Shown here piece after piece: positions 25,246 to 34,489 of a stretch of 64,000 nt of DNA. The stretch is from Brevundimonas diminuta (GTDB taxonomy: Bacteria > Pseudomonadota > Alphaproteobacteria > Caulobacterales > Caulobacteraceae). The notes beneath the pieces were generated by a model that saw only the letters and a program-made list of their open reading frames with translations, did no database searches and was not told the DNA's origin. The stretch is from positions 1,178,001 through 1,242,000 of the forward strand of contig NZ_CP073063.1 in the NCBI RefSeq assembly GCF_022654015.1, read 5' to 3'. Position 1 is the stretch's first letter. Every line of letters begins with the position of its first letter. Made by a program: the position numbers and the translations under genes.

Positions 25246-26064
25246 ATGACGGAGTCTTTCCAGCCAAACCTGGATTTCAACGCCGAGGAGGTCGAGGAGC
25301 GCGAGGCCTTCGTCGTCGATCTGGAAGGCTATGAGGGACCGCTGCACGTTCTGCTGGCCTTGGCGCGAAACCAGAAGGTCGATCTGCTGAAGCTGTCGAT
25401 CACCCAGTTGGCGGAACAGTATCTGGCCTTCGTGCACGAGGCGCGCAGGCGCAACTTCGCCCTGGCGGCGGACTATCTGGTGATGGCGTCGTGGCTGGCC
25501 TATCTGAAGTCGCGCCTGCTGCTGCCGCGCACCGACAAGGGCAAGGCCGAAGAGCCGCCGGCCGAAGAGATGGCCGCCGCCCTGGCGTTCCGGCTGCAGA
25601 AGCTGGAGGCGATGCGCAAGGCCGTCGAGCAGCTGATGGCCCGGCCCCAGCTGAAGCGCGACGTCTTCACGCGCGGCGATCCCGAAGCGACGGTGATCGT
25701 GCCGTCGGACCGGATCGACGCCAGCCTGTACGAACTGATGAGCGCCTATGTGGTGCAGCGTCGGCGCGAAGAGGCCCGGCGCTACGCCCCCGGCCAGCGG
25801 GTCGAGGCCTTTCCGCTGGAAGCCGCGCGCGACTGGCTGCGCGAGATCATGCCCAAGCTGGCCGACTGGACGCCGCTGGAACAGGTGGCGCCCCATCGTG
25901 AGGACGAAGAGGGGCCCAGTCAGGCCAGCTTTACCGCCTCGACCCTGTCGGCCAGTCTGGAGCTGGTGAAGGAGGGGGCGATGGACATTCGGCAGAGCGA
26001 AGCGTTTGCGGACCTGTATCTGAAGCGGCGTGGACCGGGCCAGCCGCTGGAGTTGACGCCGTGA
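25246..26064 (+). CDS. scpA: Segregation and condensation protein A (kleisin)
   Basis: Kleisin subunit that bridges SMC heads with ScpB in chromosome condensation. The N-terminal motif DLEGYEGPLHVLLALARNQKVDLL (about 25-48, shortened in practice to EGPLHVLLALARNQ) and AADYLVMASWLAYLKSRLLLP are family signatures, and a C-terminal winged-helix region is recognisable. The product has 272 residues. Its stop overlaps the GTG start of scpB by four bases, as expected for partners made in fixed ratio. Confidence 0.95.
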   Translation: MTESFQPNLDFNAEEVEEREAFVVDLEGYEGPLHVLLALARNQKVDLLKLSITQLAEQYLAFVHEARRRNFALAADYLVMASWLAYLKSRLLLPRTDKGKAEEPPAEEMAAALAFRLQKLEAMRKAVEQLMARPQLKRDVFTRGDPEATVIVPSDRIDASLYELMSAYVVQRRREEARRYAPGQRVEAFPLEAARDWLREIMPKLADWTPLEQVAPHREDEEGPSQASFTASTLSASLELVKEGAMDIRQSEAFADLYLKRRGPGQPLELTP

Positions 26065-26732
26065 GCGACCTGTCGTTCCAGCCCGACGAGGCCGAGATCG
26101 AACGGCGGGTCGAGGCCCTGCTGTTCGCCGCCGCCGGGCCGTTGACGGCGGCCGAGATCGCCGCGCGCCTGCCCGAGAACTGCAATGTCGCCCGCGCCAT
26201 ATCGGGTCTGCGCGCCCGCTATGAGGGGCGGGGGGTCGAGCTGGAGTGCGTCGCCGACCGCTGGCGGTTCCGCACGGCGCCGGACCTGGCCTTCATGATG
26301 ACGCAGGAGCGCGAGGAGCCGCGCCGTCTGTCCAAGGCCGCGTTGGAGACGCTGGCGATCATCGCCTATCACCAGCCCGTCACCCGGGCCGAGATCGAGA
26401 GCGTGCGCGGCGTCAGCATCTCCAAGGGCACGCTGGATCTGTTGTTGGAGATGGGGTTCGTGCGGCTGCGCGGACGCAGGCGCACGCCGGGACGGCCCGT
26501 CACCTATGCGACCACCGACCGGTTCCTGGAGCATTTCGGCCTGGCGACCCTGTACGACCTGCCGGGCGTGCAGGAGATGAAGGCGGCGGGCCTGCTCGAT
26601 CTGTCGCTGCCGGTCGGGTTCGAGGTGCCGGATCCCAGCCGCGCGTCGGAGGCCGATGACGAGGACGGCACATTGCCGCTGGAAGACGAGGCGCCCGAGT
26701 TTGCGCAGGACTTCGTCGGCGAACGAAGCTGA
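26061..26732 (+). CDS. scpB: Segregation and condensation protein B
   Basis: Winged-helix partner of ScpA in the SMC complex. VEALLFAAAGPLTAAEIA begins the first winged helix and ALETLAIIAYHQPVTRAEIE with RGRRRTPGRPVTYATT forms the second. It has 223 residues with an acidic, low-complexity C-terminal tail (ASEADDEDGTLPLEDEAPE). The GTG start lies within the scpA stop. In many relatives tatA follows; here a histidine kinase gene begins 51 bases downstream instead. Confidence 0.94.
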   Translation: MSDLSFQPDEAEIERRVEALLFAAAGPLTAAEIAARLPENCNVARAISGLRARYEGRGVELECVADRWRFRTAPDLAFMMTQEREEPRRLSKAALETLAIIAYHQPVTRAEIESVRGVSISKGTLDLLLEMGFVRLRGRRRTPGRPVTYATTDRFLEHFGLATLYDLPGVQEMKAAGLLDLSLPVGFEVPDPSRASEADDEDGTLPLEDEAPEFAQDFVGERS

Positions 26733-26783
26733 CCCAGCGTGATGTTCACGCCGTCTTAGTCTGCGCGCCGTAAGCCAGACCGT

Positions 26784-28400
26784 ATGAGTGGCGTGACATC
26801 GAAGACGGGTTGGCGGGCGTGGAGCACGTTCAGGATCGCAATGATCCTGATGCTGTCGTCCATCGTCGGAATGGCCGGGGTTCTGGCCATCGTCAGCCGC
26901 GGCATCGACGCCCACCAGGCCAGCAAGGAAGAAGGTCTGGTGCGCCTACGTCTGACGCGCGCGCTGGAGACCATTGGCGAAAACCTGACCACCGCCTCGG
27001 TCTGGGACGAGGCCGTCGATCGGATGACGGCGGGCGATGTGGCCTGGTACGACCGCAACTTCGGCGCCTTCTACGCCGCCCAGCACAAGCATCAGTTCAC
27101 CCTCGGCTATGACGGGACCGGGCGGCTGTTTCGCATCAGCACACTGGGCCGACCGGCCGAGGCGCAGATCGGCGAGCCATTCGGCCAGGCGGCCCGTCCG
27201 CTGATCGATGCGCTCAGGGCCCAGGCCGCCGGGCGCGATCGATCGGTCACGGCGGATGCCGGGGTGCGTCTGAAGGCGGCGTTCGTTCGCGTCGGCGACG
27301 ACGTCTATGTGCTGGGGGCCTCGACCGTGGTGAGGCATACGGCGGGCGGATTGACGCCGTCATCCGATCCGCTGGTCGCGTCGTTCAAACCCTTCGCCGG
27401 CGAGCTCGATCTGCTGCGAACGCGACTGGCGCTGGACCACATTCACTTCCAGCCCGGCGATGCGGAGCCTCCCAAGGGCATGATCGGCGTCGATGTCCGC
27501 GATGTCGGCGGCGCCCTGTTGGGCCGAGTTGTCTGGGCGCCGGAAAAGCCCGGCTATCAGATTTTGACCAAGGCCGGGCCGCTGCTGCTGCTGCTGTTCA
27601 TCGTGCTGCTGATCGGCACCGGGTCGCTGCTGTGGAACACGACGGCGGACGTGCGGCGCCTCAAGGCCTCCGAGGTCGCCCTGTCGGCGGCGCTGGAGCG
27701 GGCCGAGGCGGCGAACCGGGCCAAGACGCGGTTTCTGTCCAACGTCAGTCACGAACTGCGCACGCCCCTGAACGGCGTTCTGGGCATGGCCGAGATCATC
27801 GGGGCCGATCTGGTGACGCCGCAGCAGCGCGAGCGGCTGGAAATCCTGAAGGCGTCGGGGCGTCAGCAACTGAGGCTGGTCGAGGAGTTGCTTGACGTGG
27901 TGCGGCTGCGCGACGGGGCGGTGGCGCTGGAGACCCGGCCGTTCCGGCCTGACAACCTGTTGCGGCGGGTCGCCAACGACTTCCGGGGCGCGGCCGAGGC
28001 CAAGGGGCTGAAGATTTCGGTCGAGGCGGCCGAGGGCGAATGGCTGGGCGACCCGGTCCATGTCGAAAAGCTGATGGCGGCGCTGACGGACAACGCGGTG
28101 CGGTTCACGCGCACCGGCGGGGTAATGCTGCGCGCTGTTGCAGGGGCGGGTGCGGGCGCGGGCCTGGCGTTGGAGGTCGAGGACACGGGGCCGGGCATGG
28201 AGCCGGCGGAGGCCGCGCGCCTGTTTGAGGCCTTCACCCAGGGCGATGAAAGCGCGACGCGCACCGCCGAAGGGCTGGGACTGGGATTGACGGCGGCGCA
28301 CGGTCTGGCGGCCCTGATGGGCGGCAAGATCGAGATCGTCACCGCGCCCGGCGCTGGCAGCACCTTCCGCGTCGTCCTGCCGTTGAAAGCGGTCGCCTAG
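26784..28400 (+). CDS. CHASE4-type sensor histidine kinase
   Basis: Membrane histidine kinase of 538 residues. TM1 (about 18-38), a periplasmic CHASE4-like sensor (about 40-255, [12 protein letters not shown]), TM2 (about 264-284), a short coiled coil with no HAMP or PAS, HisKA with His323 in [16 protein letters not shown], and a HATPase_c domain with N-box (ALTDNAVRF), G1 (DTGPGM) and G2 (GLGLGL). No response regulator is adjacent, so the partner is unknown. The stop codon shares four bases (CTAG) with the convergent ispH stop. Confidence 0.92.
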   Translation: MSGVTSKTGWRAWSTFRIAMILMLSSIVGMAGVLAIVSRGIDAHQASKEEGLVRLRLTRALETIGENLTTASVWDEAVDRMTAGDVAWYDRNFGAFYAAQHKHQFTLGYDGTGRLFRISTLGRPAEAQIGEPFGQAARPLIDALRAQAAGRDRSVTADAGVRLKAAFVRVGDDVYVLGASTVVRHTAGGLTPSSDPLVASFKPFAGELDLLRTRLALDHIHFQPGDAEPPKGMIGVDVRDVGGALLGRVVWAPEKPGYQILTKAGPLLLLLFIVLLIGTGSLLWNTTADVRRLKASEVALSAALERAEAANRAKTRFLSNVSHELRTPLNGVLGMAEIIGADLVTPQQRERLEILKASGRQQLRLVEELLDVVRLRDGAVALETRPFRPDNLLRRVANDFRGAAEAKGLKISVEAAEGEWLGDPVHVEKLMAALTDNAVRFTRTGGVMLRAVAGAGAGAGLALEVEDTGPGMEPAEAARLFEAFTQGDESATRTAEGLGLGLTAAHGLAALMGGKIEIVTAPGAGSTFRVVLPLKAVA

Positions 28401-29368
28401 GCCGTCAGCAGGCGCGGCAGTTTGAAGGTGACGGTCTCGCGCGCGCCGTCGTCTTCGGTCACGGTGGCGTCAAAGCGCGCACGGATGGCGTCGACCAGGG
28501 CCTCGATCAGCGGCTCGGGCGCCGAGGCGCCGGCGGTGACGCCGACGGTGTTCACGCCGTCGAACCAGGACCAGTCCACCTGGGACGCATCGTCCACCAG
28601 ATAGGCGGCCGGGGCGCCGGCGCGCATCGCGACCTCGACCAGGCGCACCGAATTGGACGAGTTCTTGGATCCGACGACCAGCACCAGGTCGCAGCCCTCG
28701 CCCAGCGCCTTGACGGCGTCCTGGCGATTGGTCGTGGCGTAGCAGATGTCTTCCTTGTGCGGATCGGGCAGTTCGGGGAAGCGGCGCTTCAGCACCTTCA
28801 GGATGCCCGCCGTGTCGTCCACCGACAGGGTGGTCTGGGTGGCATAAGCCAGGGGCGCGTCGCCGGGGCGTTCGAACGATTCGGCGTCGGCCTCGGTCTC
28901 GACCAGGGTGATGGCGCCGGGCGGCAACTGGCCCAGGGTGCCGACGACCTCGGGGTGGCCTGCGTGGCCGATCAGGATGATGTGGCGGCCGGCCGCGTGA
29001 TGACGCTCAGCTTCGACGTGCACCTTGGACACCAGGGGGCAGGTCGCGTCCAGGAAGACCAGTTCGCGCGCCCGCGCCGTCGCCGGCACGGACTTGGGCA
29101 CCCCGTGGGCCGAGAAGACGACCGGCCGGTCGTCGGGGCATTCATCCAGTTCCTTGACGAAGACGGCGCCCATGGCCTTCAGCCGCTCGACCACATGTTT
29201 GTTGTGGACGATCTCGTGGCGCACATAGACGGGGGCGCCGAACTTTTCGATCGCGCGCTCGACGATCTGGATCGCGCGATCGACCCCGGCGCAAAAGCCC
29301 CGCGGGGTGGCCAACCGCACCGAAAGCGGGCGAAGCGGAGCGTTGGGGACAGAAACATGCGCATTCAT
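28397..29368 (-). CDS. ispH: 4-hydroxy-3-methylbut-2-enyl diphosphate reductase
   Basis: Last enzyme of the MEP isoprenoid pathway, a [4Fe-4S] protein making IPP and DMAPP. The three cluster cysteines are in [22 protein letters not shown] and [10 protein letters not shown], and [11 protein letters not shown] and [10 protein letters not shown] are further signatures. The ATG at 29368 gives 323 residues and fits the family; upstream open frame is unconserved. It converges with the CHASE4 kinase (shared CTAG stop) and diverges from the ATP synthase operon. Confidence 0.96.
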   Translation of the reverse strand: MNAHVSVPNAPLRPLSVRLATPRGFCAGVDRAIQIVERAIEKFGAPVYVRHEIVHNKHVVERLKAMGAVFVKELDECPDDRPVVFSAHGVPKSVPATARARELVFLDATCPLVSKVHVEAERHHAAGRHIILIGHAGHPEVVGTLGQLPPGAITLVETEADAESFERPGDAPLAYATQTTLSVDDTAGILKVLKRRFPELPDPHKEDICYATTNRQDAVKALGEGCDLVLVVGSKNSSNSVRLVEVAMRAGAPAAYLVDDASQVDWSWFDGVNTVGVTAGASAPEPLIEALVDAIRARFDATVTEDDGARETVTFKLPRLLTA

Positions 29369-29619
29369 GGCGGCGAACCTAGTCGTTTGCGGCGCTGACC
29401 GCCATCGGAGCCGAAGGGCGGATGCGACGGATTCTGTCGCCCGCAGCAGCGGCGCATCGTCACGGCGGGCGGCTGCGAATAGAAAGACGATATTGTACAA
29501 TGCCTTAGCGCATGATCACGACGCCTTGACCTGTAGGCCGCTCACGATTAGTTTCCGCGCCGAATTCAGACCCGTCCGGACGCACCGTCTGGACGCCGAA
29601 CGCACAGGTCCTATCCCCC
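29369..29619. other. Divergent intergenic region ispH / atp operon
   Basis: About 250 bases without a gene. It must contain the promoters of ispH (minus) and the F0 operon (plus). A TTGACC at 29526-29531 could be a -35 element for the atp operon, but no convincing -10 is seen, so no promoter is called. Confidence 0.5.
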
Positions 29620-29979
29620 ATGTCGGAATCGCGCGAAGAGGCGATCAAACGCCTCCAAGACAGCGCATCCGCATTGGAGGCGCGGACCACGGCGGAGAAA
29701 TCCGCCGAACTGACCGGCCATCAGGTGTCGGGTCAGGCCTACAAGATCATCGCCGAGTTGCTCGGCGGCGTCTTCGTGGGACTGGCGTTCGGAGCGATCG
29801 CAGACTGGGCCCTCGGGACCCGTCCGTGGGGTTTGATCGGCGGGGTCCTTCTGGGCTTCGCCTTGTCGATTTACATGGCGCGTCGCACAGCCAACCGGCT
29901 GATGGCGCAGGCCAAGGCGCAAGGGACGACGGCTCCGGCCGAGCCCTACGTCGAGGCCGACGAAGACGGGGAACGATAG
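29620..29979 (+). CDS. atpI: ATP synthase accessory protein I
   Basis: Small AtpI/AtpZ-family membrane protein (119 residues) that helps assemble the c-ring. A charged N-terminal coil (about 1-40) is followed by two helices (AYKIIAELLGGVFVGLAFGAIADW and GLIGGVLLGFALSIYMA) with the typical AELLGG and DW features. A polar tail rich in Glu/Asp ends the protein. It heads the F0 operon, six bases before atpB. Confidence 0.9.
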   Translation: MSESREEAIKRLQDSASALEARTTAEKSAELTGHQVSGQAYKIIAELLGGVFVGLAFGAIADWALGTRPWGLIGGVLLGFALSIYMARRTANRLMAQAKAQGTTAPAEPYVEADEDGER

Positions 29980-29985
29980 GGCTTC

Positions 29986-30771
29986 ATGGCCGATCCGATT
30001 CATCAGTTTGCGATTCAGAAGGTCGTCGACCTTGGCGACGTCACCCTGCCTGTGCTGGGGACGGTCGATCTGGCGATCACCAACTCGCACATCGCCATGA
30101 CGGTCGCCTTCGTGCTGATCGTCGGCTTCCTGGCCGCCGTGACCGCGAACGCCCAGGTCGTGCCCGGCCGGCTGCAAGCCGCCGGCGAGGGCCTGTTCGG
30201 CTTGATCGACAATCTAGCCGATTCCATCATCGGTCACGAAGGCCGCAAGTATTTCCCGTTCATCTTCACCCTGTTCATCCTGATCCTGGGCATGAACATT
30301 CTGGGTCTGTTCCTGACCTTCACGGCGACCTCGCAGCTGGCCATCACCGCCACCTTCGCTCTGATCACCTTCGGTCTGGTGCTGGTCGTCGGCTTCGCCA
30401 AGAACGGCCTGGGCTTCTTCAAACTGTTCTGGCCGATGGGCGCGCCGCTGGCGCTGCGCCCGGTGGTCGGCCTGATCGAGTTCGTGTCCTTCCTGCTTCG
30501 CCCGGTCACCCTGGCGCTGCGTCTGTTCGGCAACATGCTGGGCGGTCACGTCGCGCTGAAGATCTTCGCCGGCTTCGTCGTGTCGCTGGGTCTCCTGGGC
30601 CTGGGCGGCGGCATCGGTCTGCTGGCCTTCCCGGTTGCGGCCCTGTCGCTGGGCATGGTCGTCGCCCTGACCGCTCTGGAGTTCCTGGTGGCCTTCCTCC
30701 AGGCCTTCGTCTTCGCCGTTCTGGCCTGCATCTATCTGAACGATGTGGTCAACCTGGACCACGCCCACTAA
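29986..30771 (+). CDS. atpB: F0F1 ATP synthase subunit a
   Basis: Proton-channel subunit of F0 with 261 residues. The essential Arg is in TLALRLFGNMLGGH, and the C-terminal half-channel helix is EFLVAFLQAFVFAVLACIYL. Five to six membrane helices are visible. It begins MADPIHQFAI, common for alphaproteobacterial subunit a. It is followed by atpE after 58 bases. Confidence 0.97.
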   Translation: MADPIHQFAIQKVVDLGDVTLPVLGTVDLAITNSHIAMTVAFVLIVGFLAAVTANAQVVPGRLQAAGEGLFGLIDNLADSIIGHEGRKYFPFIFTLFILILGMNILGLFLTFTATSQLAITATFALITFGLVLVVGFAKNGLGFFKLFWPMGAPLALRPVVGLIEFVSFLLRPVTLALRLFGNMLGGHVALKIFAGFVVSLGLLGLGGGIGLLAFPVAALSLGMVVALTALEFLVAFLQAFVFAVLACIYLNDVVNLDHAH

Positions 30772-30829
30772 AGGGCCGGACCAGTCTCTTCACCCCAACC
30801 ACCAACGACTTTAATCTAGGAATACAATC

Positions 30830-31054
30830 ATGGACGCTGAAGCCGCGAAGTACATCGGCGCTGGTCTCGCCACCCTGGGCATGATCGGTTCTGCCCTGGG
30901 CGTGGGCAACATCTTCGGCAACTTCCTTGCCGGCGCCCTGCGCAACCCGTCGGCCGCCGCCGGCCAAGTCGGCAACCTGTTCGTCGGCGCCGCTCTGGCC
31001 GAAGCCCTGGGCATCCTGGCCTTCGTGCTCGGCATCCTGATGATCTTCGGCTGA
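30830..31054 (+). CDS. atpE: F0F1 ATP synthase subunit c
   Basis: Proteolipid c-ring subunit of 74 residues in a two-helix hairpin. The polar loop is LRNP (37-40), and the ion-binding carboxylate is Glu58 in [11 protein letters not shown]. The glycine-rich first helix ([17 protein letters not shown]) is typical. No sodium-type residue pattern is apparent, so proton coupling is expected. A strong hairpin just after the stop (31069-31093) may raise its expression over the later genes. Confidence 0.97.
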   Translation: MDAEAAKYIGAGLATLGMIGSALGVGNIFGNFLAGALRNPSAAAGQVGNLFVGAALAEALGILAFVLGILMIFG

Positions 31055-31068
31055 TATCAGTCGATCAC

Positions 31069-31093
31069 GGCGCGCGGGGTTCGCCCGCGCGCC
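31069..31093 (+). other. Hairpin after atpE
   Basis: GGCGCGCGGG (31069-31078) pairs exactly with CCCGCGCGCC (31084-31093) around a GTTCG loop. There is no T-tract, so it is more likely an RNA-stabilising or processing hairpin between atpE and the b' gene than a full terminator. Confidence 0.65.
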
Positions 31094-31122
31094 GCTTCAT
31101 CTGATCCTGCAGTAGACGGTTC

Positions 31123-31695
31123 ATGGCCAGCACCCACACCATCGACGCGGTCCCGCCTTCGGTCGAAGCGGACCTGCACGCCGAGACGGCGACCCCCGCC
31201 GAGCACGGCTCGGGCGGCCTGCCGCAATTCCAGTTCGAACACTGGGCGGGCCAGATCGGCTATCTGCTGATCCTGTTCGTCATCCTGTACGTTCTGGTTT
31301 CCAAGGTCTTCGCGCCACGCCTTCGCAAGGTGATGGACGAACGGGCCGACACCATTTCCACCGCCGTTGCGACCGCACGCCAGGTTCAGGCCGAAGCCGC
31401 CGAACAGGCCGCCCAGGCTCAGGCCGAAGTCGCCAAGGCTCGCGCTGACGCCCGCGCCACGGCCGAGGCCGCCAAGGCCCGCGTGACTGAAGAAGCGAAC
31501 GCCCGTCAGGCCGCCGAAGAAGCCGTGGTCAACGCCCGCATCGCCGAGGCGGAAGCCTCGATCGGCAAGACCCGCGACGCCGCCATGGCCAATGTCTCCA
31601 CCATCGCCTCCGACACGACCGCCGCCATGGTCGAACGTCTGACCGGCAAGGCCGCGACCGCCGCCGAGTTGGCCGCCGTCAAGGGAGCCGCCTGA
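31123..31695 (+). CDS. atpG: F0F1 ATP synthase subunit b'
   Basis: Peripheral-stalk subunit b' (also called AtpG or AtpF2), found beside subunit b in Alphaproteobacteria and photosynthetic lineages. An extended polar N-terminus (1-40) leads into one membrane helix (about 44-64, GQIGYLLILFVILYVLV), then a long Ala/Glu/Lys-rich coiled coil (about 70-175). It has 190 residues. Its stop overlaps the atpF start by one base (TGATG). Confidence 0.93.
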   Translation: MASTHTIDAVPPSVEADLHAETATPAEHGSGGLPQFQFEHWAGQIGYLLILFVILYVLVSKVFAPRLRKVMDERADTISTAVATARQVQAEAAEQAAQAQAEVAKARADARATAEAAKARVTEEANARQAAEEAVVNARIAEAEASIGKTRDAAMANVSTIASDTTAAMVERLTGKAATAAELAAVKGAA

Positions 31696-32210
31696 TGAAC
31701 CTGATCTTCGAACACGGCATCTGGAGCTTCGCCAATGCGGAGATCTGGGTCGGCATCGGCCTGATCATCTTCTTCGGCATCCTGATCGCCGCCGGCGTGC
31801 CCAAGATGGCAGGCAAGGCGCTGGACGCCAAGGCCGTCAAGATTCAGGCCGATCTGGACGAGGCCGCACGCCTGCGCGCCGAAGCCGAAGCCCTGCTGGC
31901 CCAGATCCGCAAGGAGAAGGCCGAGGCTGAAGCCCAGGCCGCGGAGATGATGGCTCAGGCCGAGGCCGACGCCCGCCGTCTGGAAGTCGAGACCAAGGCC
32001 AAGCTGGAAGAAACCTTGGCCCGTCGTCAGAAGATGGCCGAAACCCGCATCGCCCAAGCCGAAGCCCAGGCCTCGGCCGAGGTGAAGGCCGCCGCCGCCG
32101 ATCTGGCCGCCAAGTCGGCGGAACAGGTTCTGGCCGCACGCCTCGCCAGCGGCGCCAAGGATCCGCTGCTCGACAGCGCCATCGCCCAGATCGGCGATCG
32201 CCTGAACTGA
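31695..32210 (+). CDS. atpF: F0F1 ATP synthase subunit b
   Basis: Peripheral-stalk subunit b of 171 residues. The N-terminal membrane helix is about 11-32 (AEIWVGIGLIIFFGILIAAGV), followed by a long alanine-rich coiled coil that pairs with b'. It is the last gene of the F0 operon; the F1 genes are not nearby, which is the usual alphaproteobacterial split. A strong intrinsic terminator follows 25 bases later. Confidence 0.95.
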   Translation: MNLIFEHGIWSFANAEIWVGIGLIIFFGILIAAGVPKMAGKALDAKAVKIQADLDEAARLRAEAEALLAQIRKEKAEAEAQAAEMMAQAEADARRLEVETKAKLEETLARRQKMAETRIAQAEAQASAEVKAAAADLAAKSAEQVLAARLASGAKDPLLDSAIAQIGDRLN

Positions 32211-32235
32211 TCAGGGCTGATCCTGAATGAAACAA

Positions 32236-32266
32236 GGCCCCCGACGTCGCCGTCGGGGGCCTTTTT
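32236..32266 (+). terminator. Intrinsic terminator of the F0 ATP synthase operon
   Basis: An 11-base perfect stem GGCCCCCGACG / CGTCGGGGGCC with a TCGC loop, followed by TTTTT. It is preceded by AA, allowing a longer stem. Classical rho-independent terminator. Confidence 0.92.
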
Positions 32267-32286
32267 CTTGAGCGATCAAGCCGTGA

Positions 32287-32757
32287 TCAGTGCGCGTGGG
32301 CGCCGCCGATGATGGTCGCGCCCATCCGCTTGTCGCGCGCCACCAGCCGAGCATAGACGTTGCCCAGCACGATGCCGAAGACCGCGTGGGTGATCAGCAG
32401 CCAGGCGAAGGTGCCGAAGCCTGCGCCGGCCGTGAAGGTGCGGTAGTTGCCGAACATCACGATGGCCGCCATCATCAGGATCCAGGCGCCGACGGCGAAG
32501 ACGATGCCCTTGGTCTCGGGCGTGTCCGTCGGCAGGCGGGGACACAGGACGGCGAACAAGGGCCCCAGGATAAACACGCCGCTGATGACATGGACGACCC
32601 AGCCGACGGCCAGATTGCCGGGCATTCCGAGCATACTGGCGATGACCCCCTGGAAGGGATCGAACCAGTTCAGGAACATATTGGGTATTTCGAGCAGTGA
32701 GACAGCCACGGTCGCCGCAACGCCGGCGATCAGACCTTTTTGTACGCGTGACATCAT
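32287..32757 (-). CDS. Four-span membrane protein (DUF6789-like)
   Basis: Hydrophobic protein of about 156 residues with four membrane helices (GLIAGVAATVAVSLLEI, AVGWVVHVISGVFILGPLFAV, IVFAVGAWILMMAAIVMF, WLLITHAVFGIVLGNVY). The LNWFDPFQG loop after helix 1 and conserved His residues resemble the DUF6789 family, whose function is not known. The ATG at 32757 (or 32754) is preferred over an upstream TTG. It ends in a His-rich tail (GGAHAH). It stands alone after the atp terminator. Confidence 0.8.
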   Translation of the reverse strand: MMSRVQKGLIAGVAATVAVSLLEIPNMFLNWFDPFQGVIASMLGMPGNLAVGWVVHVISGVFILGPLFAVLCPRLPTDTPETKGIVFAVGAWILMMAAIVMFGNYRTFTAGAGFGTFAWLLITHAVFGIVLGNVYARLVARDKRMGATIIGGAHAH

Positions 32758-32889
32758 GACCTTAGCGCCTCCCAACGCCTAAGTGGTTCTCTGATAACGC
32801 GCACACAGGATACGCCTGACTTGGGAGAGCGGTGTTCACGATCCTGTGGTTAGCGGTTGCAGCAACGCAACCGCGAGATCAAACGCCAA

Positions 32890-33294
32890 CTAGCGGAATA
32901 GTTTGCGGAAATATCTGCGAACGTTCTTGCGGCCGCGCGACAGGCGGCGGCCGGAGCGTTTGGTCACGATCTTTTCGGCGCGCAGGGCCTGTTGCCAGAA
33001 GACCGGCGCGAACTCCGGCTTCTTTCGCATCAGGCGACGAAAGGGATAGACCCATTTCGGCCGGGCATATTGGGCGCGAATGAACTGGCGCTTGGCCCAG
33101 AACGAGCTTTTCAGGATCAGCATCAGGCCGACGGCGATGACGGGAATGCCGCCCGGGCCGGGCAGGGGGGCGATCAGAATGCCCAGCAGCACGACGAACA
33201 GACCGCCGACCATCAGCGCCCAGCGTTTGACGACCCGCAGCGTGGAGGCGCGCGGCTTGTCAGAGCGGACGAGGGGAACGGGAAGTGAGGTCAC
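32890..33294 (-). CDS. PGPGW-type small membrane protein
   Basis: Protein of 134 residues with two adjoining hydrophobic segments (LMVGGLFVVLLGILIAPLPG and GIPVIAVGLMLILKSS) joined by the PLPGPGG motif of the putative transmembrane PGPGW family. The C-terminal half is strongly basic (RRLMRKKPEF, KRSGRRLSRGRKNVRRY) and probably cytoplasmic, perhaps contacting nucleic acid or lipid head groups. The function is unknown. Confidence 0.78.
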   Translation of the reverse strand: MTSLPVPLVRSDKPRASTLRVVKRWALMVGGLFVVLLGILIAPLPGPGGIPVIAVGLMLILKSSFWAKRQFIRAQYARPKWVYPFRRLMRKKPEFAPVFWQQALRAEKIVTKRSGRRLSRGRKNVRRYFRKLFR

Positions 33295-33505
33295 GAATAC
33301 GCCAGATGGGGAGGGGGATCGTCATGACAACGGTCGCCACGGACGCGCGATCCCTCGTCGGGAAAGGAAAAGGCGACCGTGACGACCTTGCCACAAGACA
33401 CCTTAACGCCCTGCGTCCATGGCGGATGGATGTCCGGCGGGTGAAGCTTTGGTCATGAAGGGACGATCTCGACGCGCCGTGGCGCGGCGGACACGTCTCG
33501 CGCCG

Positions 33506-34429
33506 TCAGCCGTAGGCGACCCCCGTCAGACGCTCTGATTCCGTCCAGAGACGCCTGGCCACGTCTGCGTCCCTGGCCTGGCGCTTGATCACCGCAACGC
33601 CGGGCGGCCCCTTCATCTCCTGAAAACCCGTGGGGCCGTAATAGCCGCCGGGCGTCGGGTCCGGCAGGGTCGCGGCCATCAGGATCGGCAGGGCGCCGTT
33701 GGCGGCCGAATGGCTGAGCACGGCCTCCAGCAGCCGGGCGCCGCGCGCGAACAGGCCGGGCTTGCCGGCATGGCCGTTGGCGATCAGGTCGGTGCGGGCG
33801 AAGCCGGGATGAGCCGCCACGCTGGTTAGGCCCCAGCCGTGGGCGTCGCTGCGGCGCTGAAGCTCCAGGGCGAACATCAGCATGGCCAGCTTGGATTGCT
33901 GATAGACCGGCCACGGGCTGTAGTGGCTTTGATAGTTCAGGTCTTCCAGGCGGATATGGCCACTGCGGTGGGCGACGCTGGACAGCTGGACCACGCGGGC
34001 CTTTGCCCTAATCAGCAACGGCAGCAGGCGGCCGACCAGGGCGAAGTGGGACAGGTAGTTGGTCCCGAACTGCATCTCGAACCCGTCGACGGTCGTCTGG
34101 CGCGTCGGCAGGGCCATGACACCCGCATTGTCGATCAGGATGTCGATGGGGCGTCCCGTCGCCAGATACCGCTCGGCGAAGGCCTGGACGGAGGCCAGGC
34201 TGGCGAGGTCCAGCAGATCGAACCGCACGGCGGCGTTCGGATGACGAAACCGGATCAGCCGTTCGGCCTCGGTCCCCTTGTCGGGACTGCGGGCCGCCAA
34301 CACGACTTCCGCGCCCTTGCCAGCCAGCACAATGGCGGTTTCCAGCCCCAGCCCGCCGGTCGCGCCGGTGACGATGGCCAGTCGGCCGGAAAGGTCGGGG
34401 ATGTCGTTCGTCGTCCAGGTCATGGCCAT
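33506..34429 (-). CDS. SDR oxidoreductase (retinol-dehydrogenase-like)
   Basis: Short-chain dehydrogenase of 307 residues. The cofactor motif is VTGATGGLGLETA, the DNAGVM motif follows (LIDNAGVMALP), and the active site has LSSVAHRSG then YQQSKLAMLM (Tyr-x3-Lys). This arrangement matches the retinol dehydrogenase/WW-oxidoreductase-like SDRs common in bacteria, whose substrates are mostly unknown. The ATG at 34423 is an alternative start two codons in. It lies 60 bases downstream of the glycine-cleavage operon on the same strand. Confidence 0.88.
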   Translation of the reverse strand: MAMTWTTNDIPDLSGRLAIVTGATGGLGLETAIVLAGKGAEVVLAARSPDKGTEAERLIRFRHPNAAVRFDLLDLASLASVQAFAERYLATGRPIDILIDNAGVMALPTRQTTVDGFEMQFGTNYLSHFALVGRLLPLLIRAKARVVQLSSVAHRSGHIRLEDLNYQSHYSPWPVYQQSKLAMLMFALELQRRSDAHGWGLTSVAAHPGFARTDLIANGHAGKPGLFARGARLLEAVLSHSAANGALPILMAATLPDPTPGGYYGPTGFQEMKGPPGVAVIKRQARDADVARRLWTESERLTGVAYG

Positions 34430-34489
34430 GACCTAGCGATGGATCCGCCCCACGTCAGCCCCTTCCCGCAGGAAGGGGCGACTTCGGGA

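Noticed and set aside
23737..25896. Long minus-strand open frame opposite the SPOR, nagZ and scpA genes
   Set aside because: Antisense shadow; the plus-strand frames carry clear family motifs and coupled starts.
28397..28400. Shared CTAG at the convergent stops of the CHASE4 kinase and ispH
   Set aside because: Each strand simply uses TAG in the same palindromic tetramer; compact but not evidence of special regulation.
29526..29555. Candidate atp operon promoter starting TTGACC
   Set aside because: No acceptable -10 element at the right distance; not called as a promoter.
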